Below, piece after piece: positions 1-13,487 of a stretch of 64,000 nucleotides of DNA (within the stretch, counting starts at the first letter, position 1; every line of letters begins with the position of its first letter). The DNA is taken from contig QZLH01000291.1 in NCBI GenBank assembly GCA_003833135.1, forward strand, positions 36,173 through 100,172. Reading direction: 5' to 3'. The position numbers were made by a program, and so were the translations under genes. This stretch comes from Oehlia diaphana (taxonomy: Eukaryota > Glomeromycota > Glomeromycetes > Glomerales > Glomeraceae). The notes beneath the pieces were generated by a model that had not been told where the DNA came from, ran no database searches, and was given only the letters and a program-made list of their open reading frames with translations.

Positions 1-71
<71 letters not shown>

Positions 72-256
72 TTTTTTTTTTTTTGTAAACTGTAAATAAT
101 TACACATTTTTGTTATGAATTACACTTTAACCAGTTAGAATCTGTAACTAAAATGAATTGTGATACGAAAAAATATGTTGATTCGTTACAAAATTAAAAA
201 AAAAAAAAACGGATATAATCAAGTAAGGTAATAAACGCCAAGGGGAAGGGAGGGAA

Positions 257-745
257 GGTCGAGAATGTGTCGAATATGTCGAATATTATCAAATATGTCG
301 AATATGTCGAATATGTCGTTTTAGAATATAAAAAAACGATCTCCTTTGCTCCTCCCTCGATCCGATATTCGGTAATGGACAATTAGAAGTTAATTTAGTT
401 ACCCAATAGACAAACAAATAAATAAGACTCATTACAGTAATATTTACTTTTTTGTTTACTAAAAAAAATTTACTGTAATCGACCTAGCATTTAACATAAC
501 CAACTATAATAATAACTATAATAAACTATAATAAACTATAATAAACTATAACTGATAATAACTATAATAATTTTAATATCCCTCCTTCCCCCTTAAAAAA
601 AAAAGTTCCCACAACTTTTATGTAACGTGAATGTTAAATTGTCAAGTAAAAAATGGTCATACCAATAGGTCATACCAATGGTCATACCAATGGTCATACC
701 ACTGGTCATACCACTGGTCATACCACCCCTAATAATCTAAAATAA
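257..745. repeat. Cluster of short tandem repeats
   Basis: Three unrelated short arrays lie close together. A TCGAATATG-like nonamer repeats at about 257-318. An AATAAACTAT-like decamer/undecamer repeats at about 500-560. A GGTCATACCAMT dodecamer repeats about six times at about 655-726. They are seen directly in the sequence; no function is evident. Confidence 0.75.
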
Positions 746-2042
746 TCTAAAATAATCTATAATAATAATAATAATAATAAATTTATAATTTATTATTTAT
801 TATTATTATTTATTTATTTATTATTTTTATATTGACTAATATTATATGTCTCAAAAATAATGCTTCAAAATATATTATCTTTTATTATCATACGCCAAAA
901 AATAAAAAATCATCATTAAATCGATCTACATACAGCAATTTACAAGTTAAAAAAGATAAACTGATCAACTACAGAACATTACGCCCATATTAAAAAATTA
1001 ACTTGTTTTAATACTCGTTTTTTTTTTTTTTTTTTTAAACTACACTATATATTACTATTGGTGTATCCTATATGTTATACTATTAACTATTCTATTGGTG
1101 TGCTATATATGTGATATTTAAGAGACCTAAATCGGTATCATACTTTCCTATATTAGGTAAAAGAATATTAACATTAAAAGAATATTTTTTCAAATGTAAC
1201 AAAAAAAAAAAAAAAATTTTTTTTTTTACAATCTTATGAAAGAATTTAAAAATGTTTTGATTTCAAACTATTACTTTTTTAAAAGTTTCAATAAGACCAT
1301 ATTGGAAAAAAAAAAAAAAAAAATATTTGAATCTAAGAATCTAATCTATATTTTTTTTTTTTTTTTTTATTTCAATCGATTCCAACCGCATCATCCGTTT
1401 TTTAACCGGATTTAACCTACTTTTAAAAATTATTTTATATGATTCACTTTATAATAATTATTTTATTCACTTTAACCACATTTAATCGAACGCGACCTTC
1501 TTCCCCGATTCTTCTTTTTTTCAGCGCGTTTAAAGAAAAAATAAATAAATAAATAAAAATAAAGTAACACGGTAACTTGTCGTAATGTTATCTGATCAAT
1601 GCACATAATGTACATAAAAAAAAAATATCATCATATTCTTTGAGATACTAATGGAGAAAAATATGCAAATATAAACACTAATATAAACAAATCACATTAT
1701 GATTGCTTTGTTGTCTTGTGAAATCCTTATAAACAATAATAAAAAATTGTGACCTCCTATTTTATATACTTACTAAAAATATCCTTACGAAAAAAAAAAA
1801 AAAAAATTTTTTTTTTTTTTTATGAAAAGGAAGAAAGAGAATCCTTTGATATTAAAAATTAATAAAATGATAAACCAATAAAATTTATCTAAATTTATTT
1901 AAATTTATTTAAAAAAATCTTGACCAGTAATTTGACTCGTTATTATTATTATTATTATTCATTAAAATGGTATTATTTTAAAAAAAAAGAAAGAAAGAAA
2001 GAACCCTTTTTTTATTTTATTTTATTTTATTTTATTTTATTT

Positions 2043-2115
<73 letters not shown>

Positions 2116-3857
2116 CTTTGTTCTTTTACTTCCTTTCTTTGGTATATAATTTTTTTCCCATAATGATTTCTTCTTAACCGACACACCCGATGTATCCGAC
2201 TACAAAATCTCCCCGCGAGGAATAAAAATATAAAAAGGTCCATTTTCTCACTGTTCCCGTTACACCTCGTTACACCGTTACACATGAAAACATGAAAAAA
2301 GAAAATTTTCTAACCAAGGAAGTGCTCCGTTTATTCTTTTTTTAGTTTAAATCCCAAAAAAAAAAAAAAAATTTTTTTTTTCGGAAAAATAAATTTTTTT
2401 TTTTATTAACCAATAATAATAAAATAATACGGTTGGGCGTAAAAAAAAAATTATTATAAGCACATAGATAGGTTCGTGTAAAAAAATCAAATGTTTATAA
2501 AAAAAAAAAAAAATTTTGATCTCGTGAAATTTCGTGTTTCAGTAAATATTTTTCAAACAAAAAATTTTTTGATTATCCGGTAGGGTTTTATCTATTATAT
2601 CAAAAAGAATGAATGAATTTAAAGTTTTTCTCATTCGTTCTTCTAATATAAGAGGATTGATAAGTAGATGATATAGATGAAAAAAAACATTATGTAATAT
2701 AATTAAATATCATAAATAATATATATCATATCATTTCCATATAGTTGGAACCTTAATGAAAACCCTTTCATTCGACTCATTTTGGTCATTTCATTCATTA
2801 ATAATACAACCAATTTTCCTATTTATGAATCATATGATTAAAAACAATTAACTATTATTTTGGATTAGCTTGAAATTTTAATTTTTTTTTTTTTTACAAT
2901 CAAGAAATTAAACAAGAAAGAAAGAAAAAAGGAAGAGAAAAAAGATTATATATAATTAGTTAAGATCTTTCTCCTTAAAAGGAACAAGGTTTTTTTATCT
3001 AATAAACCTATAATTAGCATAATAAAATTGTAATAAATAGTAATAAATAGTAATAAATTGTAATAAATAGTAATAAATAGTAATAAATTGTAGTAATAGA
3101 TGGTAAATAGATTTATTAAATTTATAGATTTAATAGATTTAATTGATTGTAGTAATAGATAGTAATATTGTAATAGACAGTAATAGTAATAGATTGTAGT
3201 AATAAATAGTAATAAGTAATTAATAGATTGTAGTCAGTAATTAGACGTAATAATACTTTTAATAACTTTAATAACTTTAATAGTAATAATAAATACCCGC
3301 AATAAAAAATACCCGTAAAATATAAATACCATAACTCATATATAAAAATATCATACTCATACGTGATTACCCGATACTCTCGTAATAATAGTAATAACAA
3401 ATACCATAAATATCTTAATAATAATAATAACCGTTAACAATAAATAGTAATAATAGGATTATTATTTTTTTTTTTTTTTTCAGTTTCATAAAATCAAATA
3501 GTTTCAAATGTTATAAAATGTTTCAAATTTTAAAAAACTTAAAATATTCATTATAGTTATATTATTTTAGGTAAGCGTAAATAAAATTTAATTGAATGAT
3601 TTGAATGATTGAATGATATTGAATGTCTACAAAAAAATGACCTCCAAAAATATATATTTTATTTCGTACACAACATAAAAAATTATTCCGTTATATATAA
3701 ACTTGTGTAAAATTACACAAAAAAAAAATATTTATTGTAAAAATAATATTTATTGTAAAACCAATATTTATTAAAAATAATATTTATTGTAAAACGATTA
3801 AAAACAACAACTAACAACTAACTAAATAACTAACAACAACAACAACAATAATAAACA

Positions 3858-3888
<31 letters not shown>

Positions 3889-4087
3889 TTTTTAGGATTG
3901 CTAATTTATGTTTATATATACTGTATGTATATATTGTATATATGTTGTAAAATGTAAATGTTGTAAATGTTTTAAATGTGTTGTACATAAAAGTATTACA
4001 GTTTTATTGTTAAACCATACTAATAAATCCAATAATTGAAAGAAAATTAAATTTAACTATATTAAGAAAATAAAAAATTTTTTTTTT

Positions 4088-4157
<70 letters not shown>

Positions 4158-4161
<4 letters not shown>

Positions 4162-4498
4162 TTCGAAATTTTTGATTTTTTTTTTAGACTAAAAAATACA
4201 CTAAAAATTTCGTGATCCCAAAAAATCCCTTTTTTGAAATATATATATATCCCTTTTTAATTAATTAATTAATTAATAATAAAAAGAAAATAAAAAATTT
4301 TTTTTTTTTTTTTAAAAAAAAAAAAACAAAAAAAAAATAAAAAAAAATATTAAAAAAAAAATAAAAAAAAAAAAAAATATTTCGAAATTTTTGATTTTTT
4401 TTTTAGACTAAAAAATACACTAAAAATTTCGTGATCCCAAAAAATCCCTTTTTTGAAATATATATATATCCCTTTTTAATTAATTAATTAATTAATAA
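4158..4498. repeat. Near-identical 122-bp direct repeat flanked by homopolymers
   Basis: A block at 4158-4279 containing the text TTTCGTGATCCCAAAAAATC, a (TA)n run and TTAATTAATTAATTAAT recurs at 4377-4498 with no difference I can see, including the length of an internal T run. Both copies are bordered by poly-A/poly-T. It is either a recent tandem duplication or an assembly duplication caused by the homopolymers. Confidence 0.85.
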
Positions 4499-6367
4499 AA
4501 AAAAAAAAAAAAAAAATTTTTTTTTTTTTTTTAAAAAAAAAACATCGACAAAAATATCGACAAAAATATCGACAAAAATATTAAAAAGATAAAAAAAGAT
4601 AATATAAAGATAATATAAAGATAATATAAAGATAATATAAAGATAATGAAACACAAAAAAAATTATAAAATTATAATCAAAAAAAAAAAAAACAATGGAA
4701 TTTTGTAAATCCAATAAGACTTTCAAAATGACTTGTTGAAAAAAAAGAAATTTTTTTGTCAATTTTTTTACGTTGTTTCTTAATTTTTATTTTAACCTGT
4801 ATGCTTAAAACGGTAATAAAATTTAAAGTTTACCTTTCATATTCAATTAATACAATTTATAAACTAGCATAACATTACGTACATGTCAAAACTAACTAAT
4901 ACAAAAACAGGTAACAAAAAAAAAAAACATTAAAGTATAATCCTTAATCTTCAAAAAGTAAATTAATTCAAGCAAACATTAAAACATATTTTTAAACACA
5001 CAAATTATGAAGGAAAGATCATCAAAACTTGTATGTATGGATTATGAATTTCCGAACCAATTTTTTTTTATTATTATTATATATTATATAGAATATGCGT
5101 AGAATATGCGTGGAACGTCATGTGCTATTTTTAAACGCGTTAATGCGTTATTTGTTTATCAATTTTTTATTATCAATTTAACAATATTTCAAACATTACA
5201 CATATTATTACACTATTACACATTAACTATTACAAATTTTCTCAAATCATTTTAATCCATTATAAAATCTAGAAAAAGAATACGCGTTCTTTTTAATTTT
5301 TTTAGTCGATTTTCATACAATGAAAATTTTATTAACTTTTATATTATTAAAATATTATTATAATCGCGTTTCTAATTTTTGTGTAATTTTGAACTGCGCC
5401 TTCAAGTATTACAATTATTTAATCTTCATGATCAATGGTTCGTTTTTAACCCATTTTTTCTTGTTTGTGATGATGATCTAGTTTTATTAGAATGTCATTT
5501 AATGGTTAGTTCATTGACCTTTTGTATTAGCCCACTTTGTAATCTTCCCTTTTTATTCGTTCAAATCCTTCTTGACGAATAATATTATTTGATGTTTTAG
5601 ATAATCTAATGAAAAAAAAAATCTTGTGAATAAATAAAATTTCGTAATACAATATCTAACAGATGAATAATAATATATCGTAACATATCTGATATATCGT
5701 AACATTTATCGTAACATTTATTTACTATTTTGTTATTCGTATCCTATTCTTTTGTACTATTGTTACTATTGTTACTATTGTAAAAAAATAATAAACCAAA
5801 AATTAAAAAAGTAAATCATTGAAATTTGAAATTTGAACCTTTTTTTTATTTATATATATATATAATATATTATTTTGATTAAATAATAATATTATTATTA
5901 CTTTACTTACTTAATATTATTTCCGTTAAAAAAATATCTAAAATCGAAATGTTTTGTTTTTGTTTTGATTTTATTAAACTAGTAAAAATTCAAGAAAAAA
6001 ATAATAAGGAGTATTTTTTTTTTTTTTTTTTTTCGAATCTTCTTGAGAGTTGAGATTCTATGGATGGAATTTCATTTGACTACTTCAATTTCTAGGATTT
6101 TCACGTGATTTTCATCTTACCTTTTTCAAACACATTTGTTTTTTTTGTTGATGTAAAAAAAATTAAGGGTGTTTGTTGTTTATTTTATGCATATCATGTA
6201 TATTTTGTATATTTTCTTATATTTCGTCATTTCGTCATTTCTATTTTGCATTTTAATTTAATATTTCACAATATTTACAATATTTATAATATTTATTAAG
6301 TACAACATTTCATCAATATAGATTTAATATAGATTTGGTGTACAAAAAAAAGTTGTCATGTCAATAT

Positions 6368-6680
6368 GTCGTAATTTACAATCCGCGTGAAAAAAAGAAT
6401 TTGTAATCTTCGTAATCTGCGTGAATAAAAGAATATGCAAATCCGAAAAGAAATATGTCGTAATTCGTAATCCGCGTGAAAAAAAGAATTTGTAATCTTC
6501 GTAATCTGCGTGAATAAAAGAATATGCAAATCCGCGTGAAAAAAAAAGAAATATGTCGTAATTCCTAATCCGCGTGAAATAAAAGAATTTGTAATATGCG
6601 TGAATAAAAGAAGTAAATATATATAGTCCGCGTGAAAGATAAAACCTCCTCGTACCCTCGTGAACAAAATCCGTGTGAAA
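6368..6680. repeat. Tandem repeat of about 89-98 bp, roughly 2.5 copies
   Basis: Units begin GTCGTAATT at 6368, 6457 and 6555 and contain TCCGCGTGAAAAAAAGAA and CTGCGTGAATAAAAGAA. The sub-motif YCGCGTGAA/CTGCGTGAA recurs within each unit, so the array has a shorter inner period as well. Minus-strand translations give repetitive FFHADY-like strings that I do not regard as protein. Confidence 0.85.
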
Positions 6681-6705
6681 TAAATATTTCACGTGGTTGA
6701 TTCAC

Positions 6706-6895
6706 CCACCTTAAAATACGCCTCAAATACGCATACTCCAAATACGCATACCTCAAATACGCATACCTCAAACACGCATACTGACTCAAATACGCATACC
6801 TCAAATACGCATACCTCAAATACGCATGCCTTAAGTACGCATGCCTTAAGTACACATGCTTTAAGTACGCATGCTTTCTTTAAGTACGCAATACG
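6706..6895. repeat. Minisatellite with 15-bp unit CTCAAATACGCATAC
   Basis: About a dozen units of CTCAAATACGCATAC and the variant CTTAAGTACGCATGC follow each other, with a gradual change from CTCAAA to CTTAAG forms along the array. Because the unit length is a multiple of three, all frames stay open and give SNTHT-, VCVFE- and YLRYA-type repeats. Composition and position next to another array argue for a non-coding minisatellite. Confidence 0.9.
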
Positions 6896-7459
6896 CATGA
6901 TTAAAAATATTACTCACACTAAGATTCATCTCGAATAGTTACAATGTGTTATTGAAGCAAATCATGTGATATCAGGTTCAATAAACCTCTGACTTCAAGA
7001 AGACAATACCTTTTGAAGCCCAGCTCCCAGTTCTTATTAAAAGTATTAAATATTGTAGATTTACAGTTACATGAAAAAAATTTAAAATGTAAGCATTTTC
7101 AACTGTTTGAATGTAAATGTAGTATTACAAGTTTACAACTATCAAATGAATAAATAATTGTTATTTGATCGTATATTATATATTGCCTCAACACTATTAA
7201 TATAAAGTGTTACAATTTTTTTCTCTCTCGATAATATCCCTAGATATCCTAAATTGAATATTTTGTGGATATGATACGTATCCAATACTATAGTATATTG
7301 TGAAGTTTAATATATATCATGTGATTCCTCTCAAATGATTAATAGTCTAATAGCGGCACTAACCTCTCTCTCATCTCAAATTACCTCTCTTTGGGTAATA
7401 CCGCCTCTCTCACTAATTCGAACAGCCAGAATTAACGAAAGTAGGGGCAAAATCTCCCC

Positions 7460-8548
7460 CTATTCAATTCCTAATCCCGGGAAACTTTTAAGTGCCTTTC
7501 GAATATTTCGTATATGATCAGGTGTTGACTTACAACATCCACCTATAATGATTTTAAATTTTGCTAATTCTGCCCAAATTTTAGCATAATCTTCAAATTC
7601 ATCAGGATTAATCTTATCATCACATCTATAATCTCCTCCATTAGGATAACATATTACATATTTTTTTTCATACCCATTTTTATCTAATTCTTCACGAATA
7701 TTCTTAACCAATTTTTCAATAAATTTTGGAATAACACAATTAATTCCTATACTTACAATACAATCAATTTTACTACATAATTTTATACAATCAATTAATA
7801 ATTTACCATCACTTATTTGATCTTCATTTTTACATGTAAATGATATCCAACAAGGTATATCAAAATCTTCTTCTTCTTTTAATAATGAACAAATTGATTC
7901 AATTTCTAAATATGATGGTATAGTTTCAAATGCTATAAAATCAATTAATGATAATAAAGGTTTAAATATATTTAAATTATTTTTATGAAATTCTTTTAAT
8001 TTTTCTAAATTAATATCATTTCCATAATTTCCTGTATATTCACTATAATCTCCTAATGATCCTCCAAATGGTCCAAATGATAATGCTATCATAGGTTTCA
8101 TTCTTTTTTGTGTTTGATCTTCTTTATATTCTTTATATTCTTTATATTCTTTCCAAAATATATCTCTTGCTTCTACAGCAAGATGTACTGATTTTTGTAT
8201 TAATTCTATCGCTTCTTGTTTTGTAAATCCTTCCTTTATAAAAGTATCGATAGGAATCTGATAACTAAGTAAATAAGTATGTTAGACTGTAAAAATCTCT
8301 TAATCTCTTAATAAAGGAAAGATTAAATCGTAAAAAAATTATACATACCTGCATGTAGTCGCAATATCAGCACCAGCCCTAAAATATGATAAATGAACTT
8401 CTCTTATCGCATCAGGATCTTGATATAAACAAGAAGCTGACCATAAATTTGTCGTGAATTTTTTTCCATATGTTATCTCTAATTCAGTTGCCAATCCACC
8501 ATCTAATACTAACGGTTTGGATATTTCATAAAAATCTTTTATCTTCAT
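7460..8548 (-). CDS. Homocysteine S-methyltransferase, two exons
   Basis: Predicted to transfer a methyl group from S-methylmethionine (or S-adenosylmethionine) to homocysteine, making methionine in the cytosol. Exon 1 is 8349-8548 and exon 2 is 7460-8264, with an 84-nt intron (donor GTATGT, acceptor TTAG). Lengths sum to 1005 nt, a 334-residue protein, which is normal for the family. The join restores the family motif GADIATTCSYQ. The zinc site is visible: a Cys in SIGINCV and the Cys pair in IIGGCCKSTPDHI near the C-terminus. The N-terminal LVLDGGLATELE motif is also typical. I chose the 8548 start because the protein begins at the usual distance before LDGGLATELE. Yeast has two paralogues (MHT1, SAM4); I cannot tell which this matches, so no symbol is given. 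A short YKEYKEYKE repeat near the start of exon 2 comes from a small tandem duplication. Confidence 0.92.
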
Positions 8549-9569
8549 TATTAAAAAAAAAAAAAAAAAAAATTTGAAGTAATGAAGTATTTAAATATCT
8601 TGAGGTAATAAGGTATTTATAACGAGGTATTTAAGGTAACGGGAGTAATTAGAAATAACGAGGATCTAAGATAATAAGGTATTTGAAATAATGAGGTATT
8701 TTGAGATAATGAGGTATTTACAATTTAAGGCAACGAAAATATTTAACACGATAATGAGGTATTAGATAAAAAAAAAAAATTTCAAGGGGAGAGGGAGGTA
8801 TTTATATATGAAAAAAACTGTATCGGTATGCATTAAGCTAGTAAAATTTGGGAAAGCAAATTTGACTTTTTAACGTGAAAATTTTCGAATCATTACTATA
8901 TAAGATTACAATTATTTAATTGGATGAACAATTATGCCGAAAATACGAAAATGCAAGAAATATTGTCTCCTTAAACTAATTTTTGATCTTAAAAATTAAA
9001 AAGATTCATTTGTATGAATATTAATTAATACTAATATATTTCAACATAATCTAAATATATGAAAATCCAAATACTGTGTATGTAATTTTTTATGTAAAAT
9101 CAAAAAACTTTGGCTTTTTTTTTGCAAATGCAAAAATTTTTATTTTTTAACTAGTTAGCATTTTCAAAGATATTGAAATTATTCATGTATGTAGGCTTGA
9201 CCTCCTCCCCACTTTTTTTTTTTTACCAACTTTTTTACCAAAAAAGAGTGTGAAATAAATTTTTCTATAAAATTTGTAAATTATTGTTAGCCAATTTTAC
9301 TCCATTTTTTTAAAAAAAGGGGGAGGGGAAAGGAATTTATCTATAAAAATTTTGTAAATTATTGTTAGCCAAGATCGTAACGCAATTGTCAAATTTAAAT
9401 TTATTACCGATCAAGATTTAAATTACAGTAAAATTTATTATAAATATAGACCCTATTCTCAATATTTTTTTCCACTATTAAAATCACTCCTATTAGATAA
9501 TTGCCAAATCATTCTATCCTTTCTATTAAATCTACTTTAAAACTACTTTACTGTATTTTCACTATTTTT
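8549..9569. other. Intergenic AT-rich DNA with a short direct repeat
   Basis: No gene is seen. Two copies of a roughly 45-bp segment containing TTGTAAATTATTGTTAGCCAA lie at about 9255-9300 and 9337-9375, each preceded by a run of A or of G and A. A degenerate GAGGTATTT/AATGAGGTA microsatellite occupies about 8580-8800. Confidence 0.6.
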
Positions 9570-10610
9570 ACATCAATAATGGCCTTGAATGCAAACCTAT
9601 TCAACTTTCTTTATTCAATGGCTTAATGTCGTGTTTACCAAAAAGATTTTGTTCAATCCAATTCAACAACAACAAGATTTGGTCCAACAAGACGATAATG
9701 CAAAAATTTTAAGTCGGGTATGGGAGTTAAATGGAAATCTGGAAGGTCTACATATTAGCGTTTTCATGAGGAGCTATTCGGGTTAACAGAACGTAATTAT
9801 TTAACTGACTTTTTCGTTTAATTCATTGCATCTATATTAACTAATTGCATTATTTTAAGCATGAGTCCAAAACTGTGCAAAGAAACAGTGTTGCAAGTTT
9901 CTTCAGCAATCAGACCCATTGACAACACTTATTTTATGTTGATCGTAGAAGATACGTGATTTGAATACAGAAAAATGAGCACTTTAATAAAGGATAAATG
10001 TTTATGAAGCAGGCGTCAATCCTGATCTCACCACCATACCCGATCCTCATGTTCACCTCATTGACATTGGAACTGCTATACTGCATCGTTAGAACCATGA
10101 TATGCAAATCCTATGTGGAGAAATGATTATCCCAGTCCAATTGCCTATTTTTAATAAAGGCTGGAACTTTGTTGAACATTTTATTTTAAGAAATTACTTC
10201 ATTAAATATTATCTTGGCAAAACATTAAAAATTGGCATTTTCATTTTTTTTTTACCTATAAATTTTACATTTAATTTCTTATATTTATTATTTATAAATT
10301 TTAAATTTTATTTTTTATACTTATATTTTAACATTTGTTTTTTCATTTATAAATTACATATTTTATTATTTTATTTTTTTTTATCCTTAGCTGTTAGATT
10401 TATAAAAAAGGGAGGATATAACAAAATTCGCAATAAAGTCTGGGACAGAATAAAGAGAAAGGAGGCAGTAGGCACAGATTTACTAATTGGTCAACCATCT
10501 ATATTTCAAAATCTCCCCGCTTTGAATGATAGTACTGCGATGTTTCCATAAAAACCTGCACTTTTTAACCTTATTGTTGGGCACACATTCATGAATCAAA
10601 GGGATGGTAA
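9570..10610 (+). pseudogene. Possible decayed protein-coding relic, unrecognised
   Basis: This stretch has higher GC and more protein-like text than its surroundings, but no frame stays open for long. Short readable pieces include NPDLTTIPDPHVHLIDIG at about 10020-10075 and KVWDRIKRKEAVGTDLLIGQ at about 10435-10495, in different frames and separated by stops and by an AT-rich stretch. I do not recognise the family. The pieces may belong to one degraded gene or to an old mobile element. Confidence that any of it is expressed is very low. Confidence 0.25.
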
Positions 10611-12303
10611 ATGATTTTAAAAAGCATATACATAATTATGAATAAAATCAATTAATTAAATCGTGAAATGATTTAGCAATTTGAGTTATATGATTTATAT
10701 AAGTTATAAAATTAATTTTTATCTAAAGGTAGTAGTTGTTCACGTAAATTTTTAAACATGATTTCGCTTGATCTGAGAATAGAATTTTCACAATGTACAG
10801 TACATAGGTTCAATTCCAGAAAAAAATTGATATATCAAAATTTATAAGTTTAATGATTTTTCATATGTTCATATCGTGAAAATTCGCATAATCGTTATAT
10901 AGAGTTATTGCATTATTTTTATTGATAAATTAAATACTTTATACACTTCGATAATTATTATTCAATAAGAGTCTTGTGTATCTTATTAGCGCAGATGGTT
11001 ATAACTGTAAAAAGGTGGCATTAAAAAGATTTTGACAGTATGATGAAATTTGATATAACATTATAACTGGACCATTTCATTCCAGTAGAAGATTTTTCAA
11101 AAATCTGGAATATCAAGAAATCCGGTGTATCAAAATCAAATTATTTTAAATTATAATAATCCGATCTGAAACTCCTCTGTATTAAGATTTTCTGGATTCG
11201 GTTTATCAATGTAATAGACTTATCATATAATATATATCATTATATATTACTATCAACACCGCACGTTAATGCAATCTCATAATAAAGTTCACTAAAATTG
11301 TTCAGAACGAACGCATTCCTGTTACCTTTAAAAAGTCCATACCTTCTTTAAAAATTCGGGTATATACAGTATATATAATGGTTAAAAAATCATAGTTTTG
11401 GTAAAATTAGGGCAAAATATCTATAGATATTGAATTGTAAAAAATGCAACGTCATTTGCTCAGATTGATTCCTCGATGAAATTTAAGAAATCATTCGTAG
11501 ACCAATCCAGATAGAATAATTTCAATAAAAAAAAAGGAAGACTGTAAATAGCGAGATACTATTACCGTAGCTAGATGCGTTGATAGTAATGAAAAAATAC
11601 ACGTATATTTACAACTTCTAAGAATAAATCACGCATTAAATGATGGGGTGATTAATTATTCGCTGCATTTATGCCAACATCATAATTTATTATTATGTAA
11701 TCAATGAACTTTGGTGCCATCCCGTTACATTAGAAATATTAAACACATTTCAGATGAATTGTATACTTAACAAGCTATCATAGCATTTATACAAGTTCTT
11801 TCAAGTTCTTCTATACCTTATCTGGATATATCCGATACCCGTCACATAAAACGGCTGGGCACCGCACCGCCTGGCAGGAATATACATTATAATGAGTATA
11901 ATGAAAAATCAAAGAATCCTTAAAGACCTTTTTATTTTCTTTCTCTATATTTTTCATGACTTTGTGATTATGGTAACAATGAATATTTAAAGAATTCTTA
12001 AAATTCACATGACATATTAACTGTTGTCCTTTACAATATTTATGCAGATTAAGGTTGAAACGTATTGTTTACTTGGATAAACAATAATTTTCACCGTGCC
12101 ACACAGCCCCATAGGAGAAATGAAGGAAAAGAATGGAAAAAGAATATTGTGCCTAGATTATTGAATGGAAAAAATTTGTTTATAAGTTGTTGAATTGTAA
12201 AAGCATGTATGTAATTTTTTCTTTAAATCTTTTTCTCACATATCTTTTAAATATATACTACTACTCTCTTTAATATCAAGAGATAAAGTGTAATTAATAA
12301 AAA
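10611..12303. other. Intergenic DNA without a supported gene
   Basis: Only a diverged copy of a repeat (11060-11197, listed separately) is recognisable. The open frame at 11811-12008 on the minus strand has no protein-like features that I can defend. Confidence 0.6.
11060..11197 (+). repeat. Diverged copy of a pogo-like repeat also present at 20.3 kb
   Basis: This segment aligns by eye over about 125 bp with 20318-20445: both read ATAAtGGaaCCAT..TTCCA.TAGnAnnATTTTTCAAAA followed by ATATCAAGAA and a later AAGATTTT. The 20.3-kb copy begins with AACTCGATATAATGGAACC, which resembles the pogo terminal sequence at 49.8 kb. It looks like an old, internally deleted family member. Confidence 0.55.
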
Positions 12304-12573
12304 ATGTCCACAAATACAAACATCATTTTAAATATTCATATTGAACAAACCTATTCTATAAATGATATTAATGACACAATAAATTTCAATACATCTCATA
12401 ATTTATTAAATTCTTTCTTTATAAATCAAAAACAAAGTATAAGATTCAATTCATATGATAATAATTTAAATGAGAACCATTCAACGGATTCTCATTTCTT
12501 AGCCTCTTCAATAGGAATATTTGGTTTATGCAGAGCATTTTTGGTGTTTGTTTTGTTGGCTCAAAAAAAATAA
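12304..12573 (+). CDS. Small hypothetical protein, 89 residues, uncertain
   Basis: An 89-residue open frame starts at an ATG in an AAAAATG context and is Asn/Ser-rich, ending in a hydrophobic segment (GIFGLCRAFLVFVLLA) that could be a tail anchor. No family is recognised and no intron is needed. The Asn-rich composition is what AT-rich DNA would produce by chance, so this could be spurious. Confidence 0.25.
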   Translation: MSTNTNIILNIHIEQTYSINDINDTINFNTSHNLLNSFFINQKQSIRFNSYDNNLNENHSTDSHFLASSIGIFGLCRAFLVFVLLAQKK

Positions 12574-13487
12574 ATATAACGAATAATTTGACGAGATATT
12601 TCTAAAGTGGGCCTCTTTCTTTTTTTGGTTTACCCCCTTTTTTATTTTTTTATTTGTATTTTTTTTTTTTTAATATTTATTGATTATAATCCAATTAACA
12701 TATTCATATAAACATGGGCATGAGACATGGAATAAGTAAATATTTTAAATTATGTACAGATTTAACGGATATGCAATAATAAATAAATGATATCTGCATA
12801 TCTTTAGTGCGCCAAAAGTTTAATTCACTCCAATAATATATGGTGTCGTAGTTGTCGTACATCAAATACTCCGTATTTTTGAAGGAAAAATAGGAATTTT
12901 TCCGCGCGCGAATTAATTCTTTTTAACGAATTTTGAAACGTTTTTAAGAATCTAAAAATAAAAAGACATAAACAATGTAATTTACTTTTCAGTTTGTGGG
13001 ACGATTAAGATTATTTGTTTAAAGTGATACATTGTACTGTATATATATATTATAATGAGTTAACTTCCGTGTACAACGAAATTGAGACAGTTAATATAAT
13101 TGTAAATTTCGATCGGATTTTATTTGATTGGTGTTTTTACGGCAAAGACCGACAAGAACTTTGGTAAATATTTACTCCAATTCTTGTAATTATTAATCAT
13201 TATCGTATATTGGTCGTAACAACTTGCACGCTACAATGTTGTGTGTGTATTGAAGATAAATGTCTTCGAAACTTTTTTTTTATTTAACCCTCTGTTCTTT
13301 TCTTTGTTACTCGCTCCTAATTTACTTCTATTCTTTCATTTATTTTTAACGAATTTGAAATTCGAATTATTTTTATTTTTTTTTTGTATATATTATATAA
13401 TCTTCTCATTCTATTCACTCCTTTCGTTCCCAAATAATAAATCTTGTAAATTTTCATAATACTCATATTAATGTAAAAATAATAATA
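12574..13487. other. Upstream region of the receptor gene
   Basis: No gene is supported. The 72-residue frame at 13241-13459 is a Phe/Leu-rich product of T-rich DNA and overlaps what is probably the promoter and 5' untranslated region of the receptor gene at 13488. Confidence 0.5.

Larger units (their letters stand above)
1..6366. other. Gene-free AT-rich low-complexity stretch
   Basis: No coding region can be supported here on either strand. The stretch is made of long poly-A and poly-T runs (for example around 2047-2115 and 4080-4158), TAA/TAG-type short repeats (3030-3250, 3400-3450) and AT-rich spacer. Open frames in it translate as poly-Phe, poly-Lys or Ile/Leu/Tyr strings, as expected from composition alone. 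Confidence 0.8.

Noticed and set aside
1920..2285. Poly-Phe and poly-Lys frames on both strands
   Set aside because: Translations of a poly-T run of about 70 bases.
6565..6938. Overlapping repetitive frames (VCVFE, YLRYA, SNTHT repeats) that could look like Cys-rich secreted or surface proteins
   Set aside because: All come from the 15-bp minisatellite, which stays open in every frame because the unit is a multiple of three.
10985..11060. tRNA-like text TTAGCGCAGATGGTTATAAC
   Set aside because: Resembles an A box and D-loop, but the D stem, anticodon stem and T arm do not fold; no complete tRNA was found here or elsewhere.
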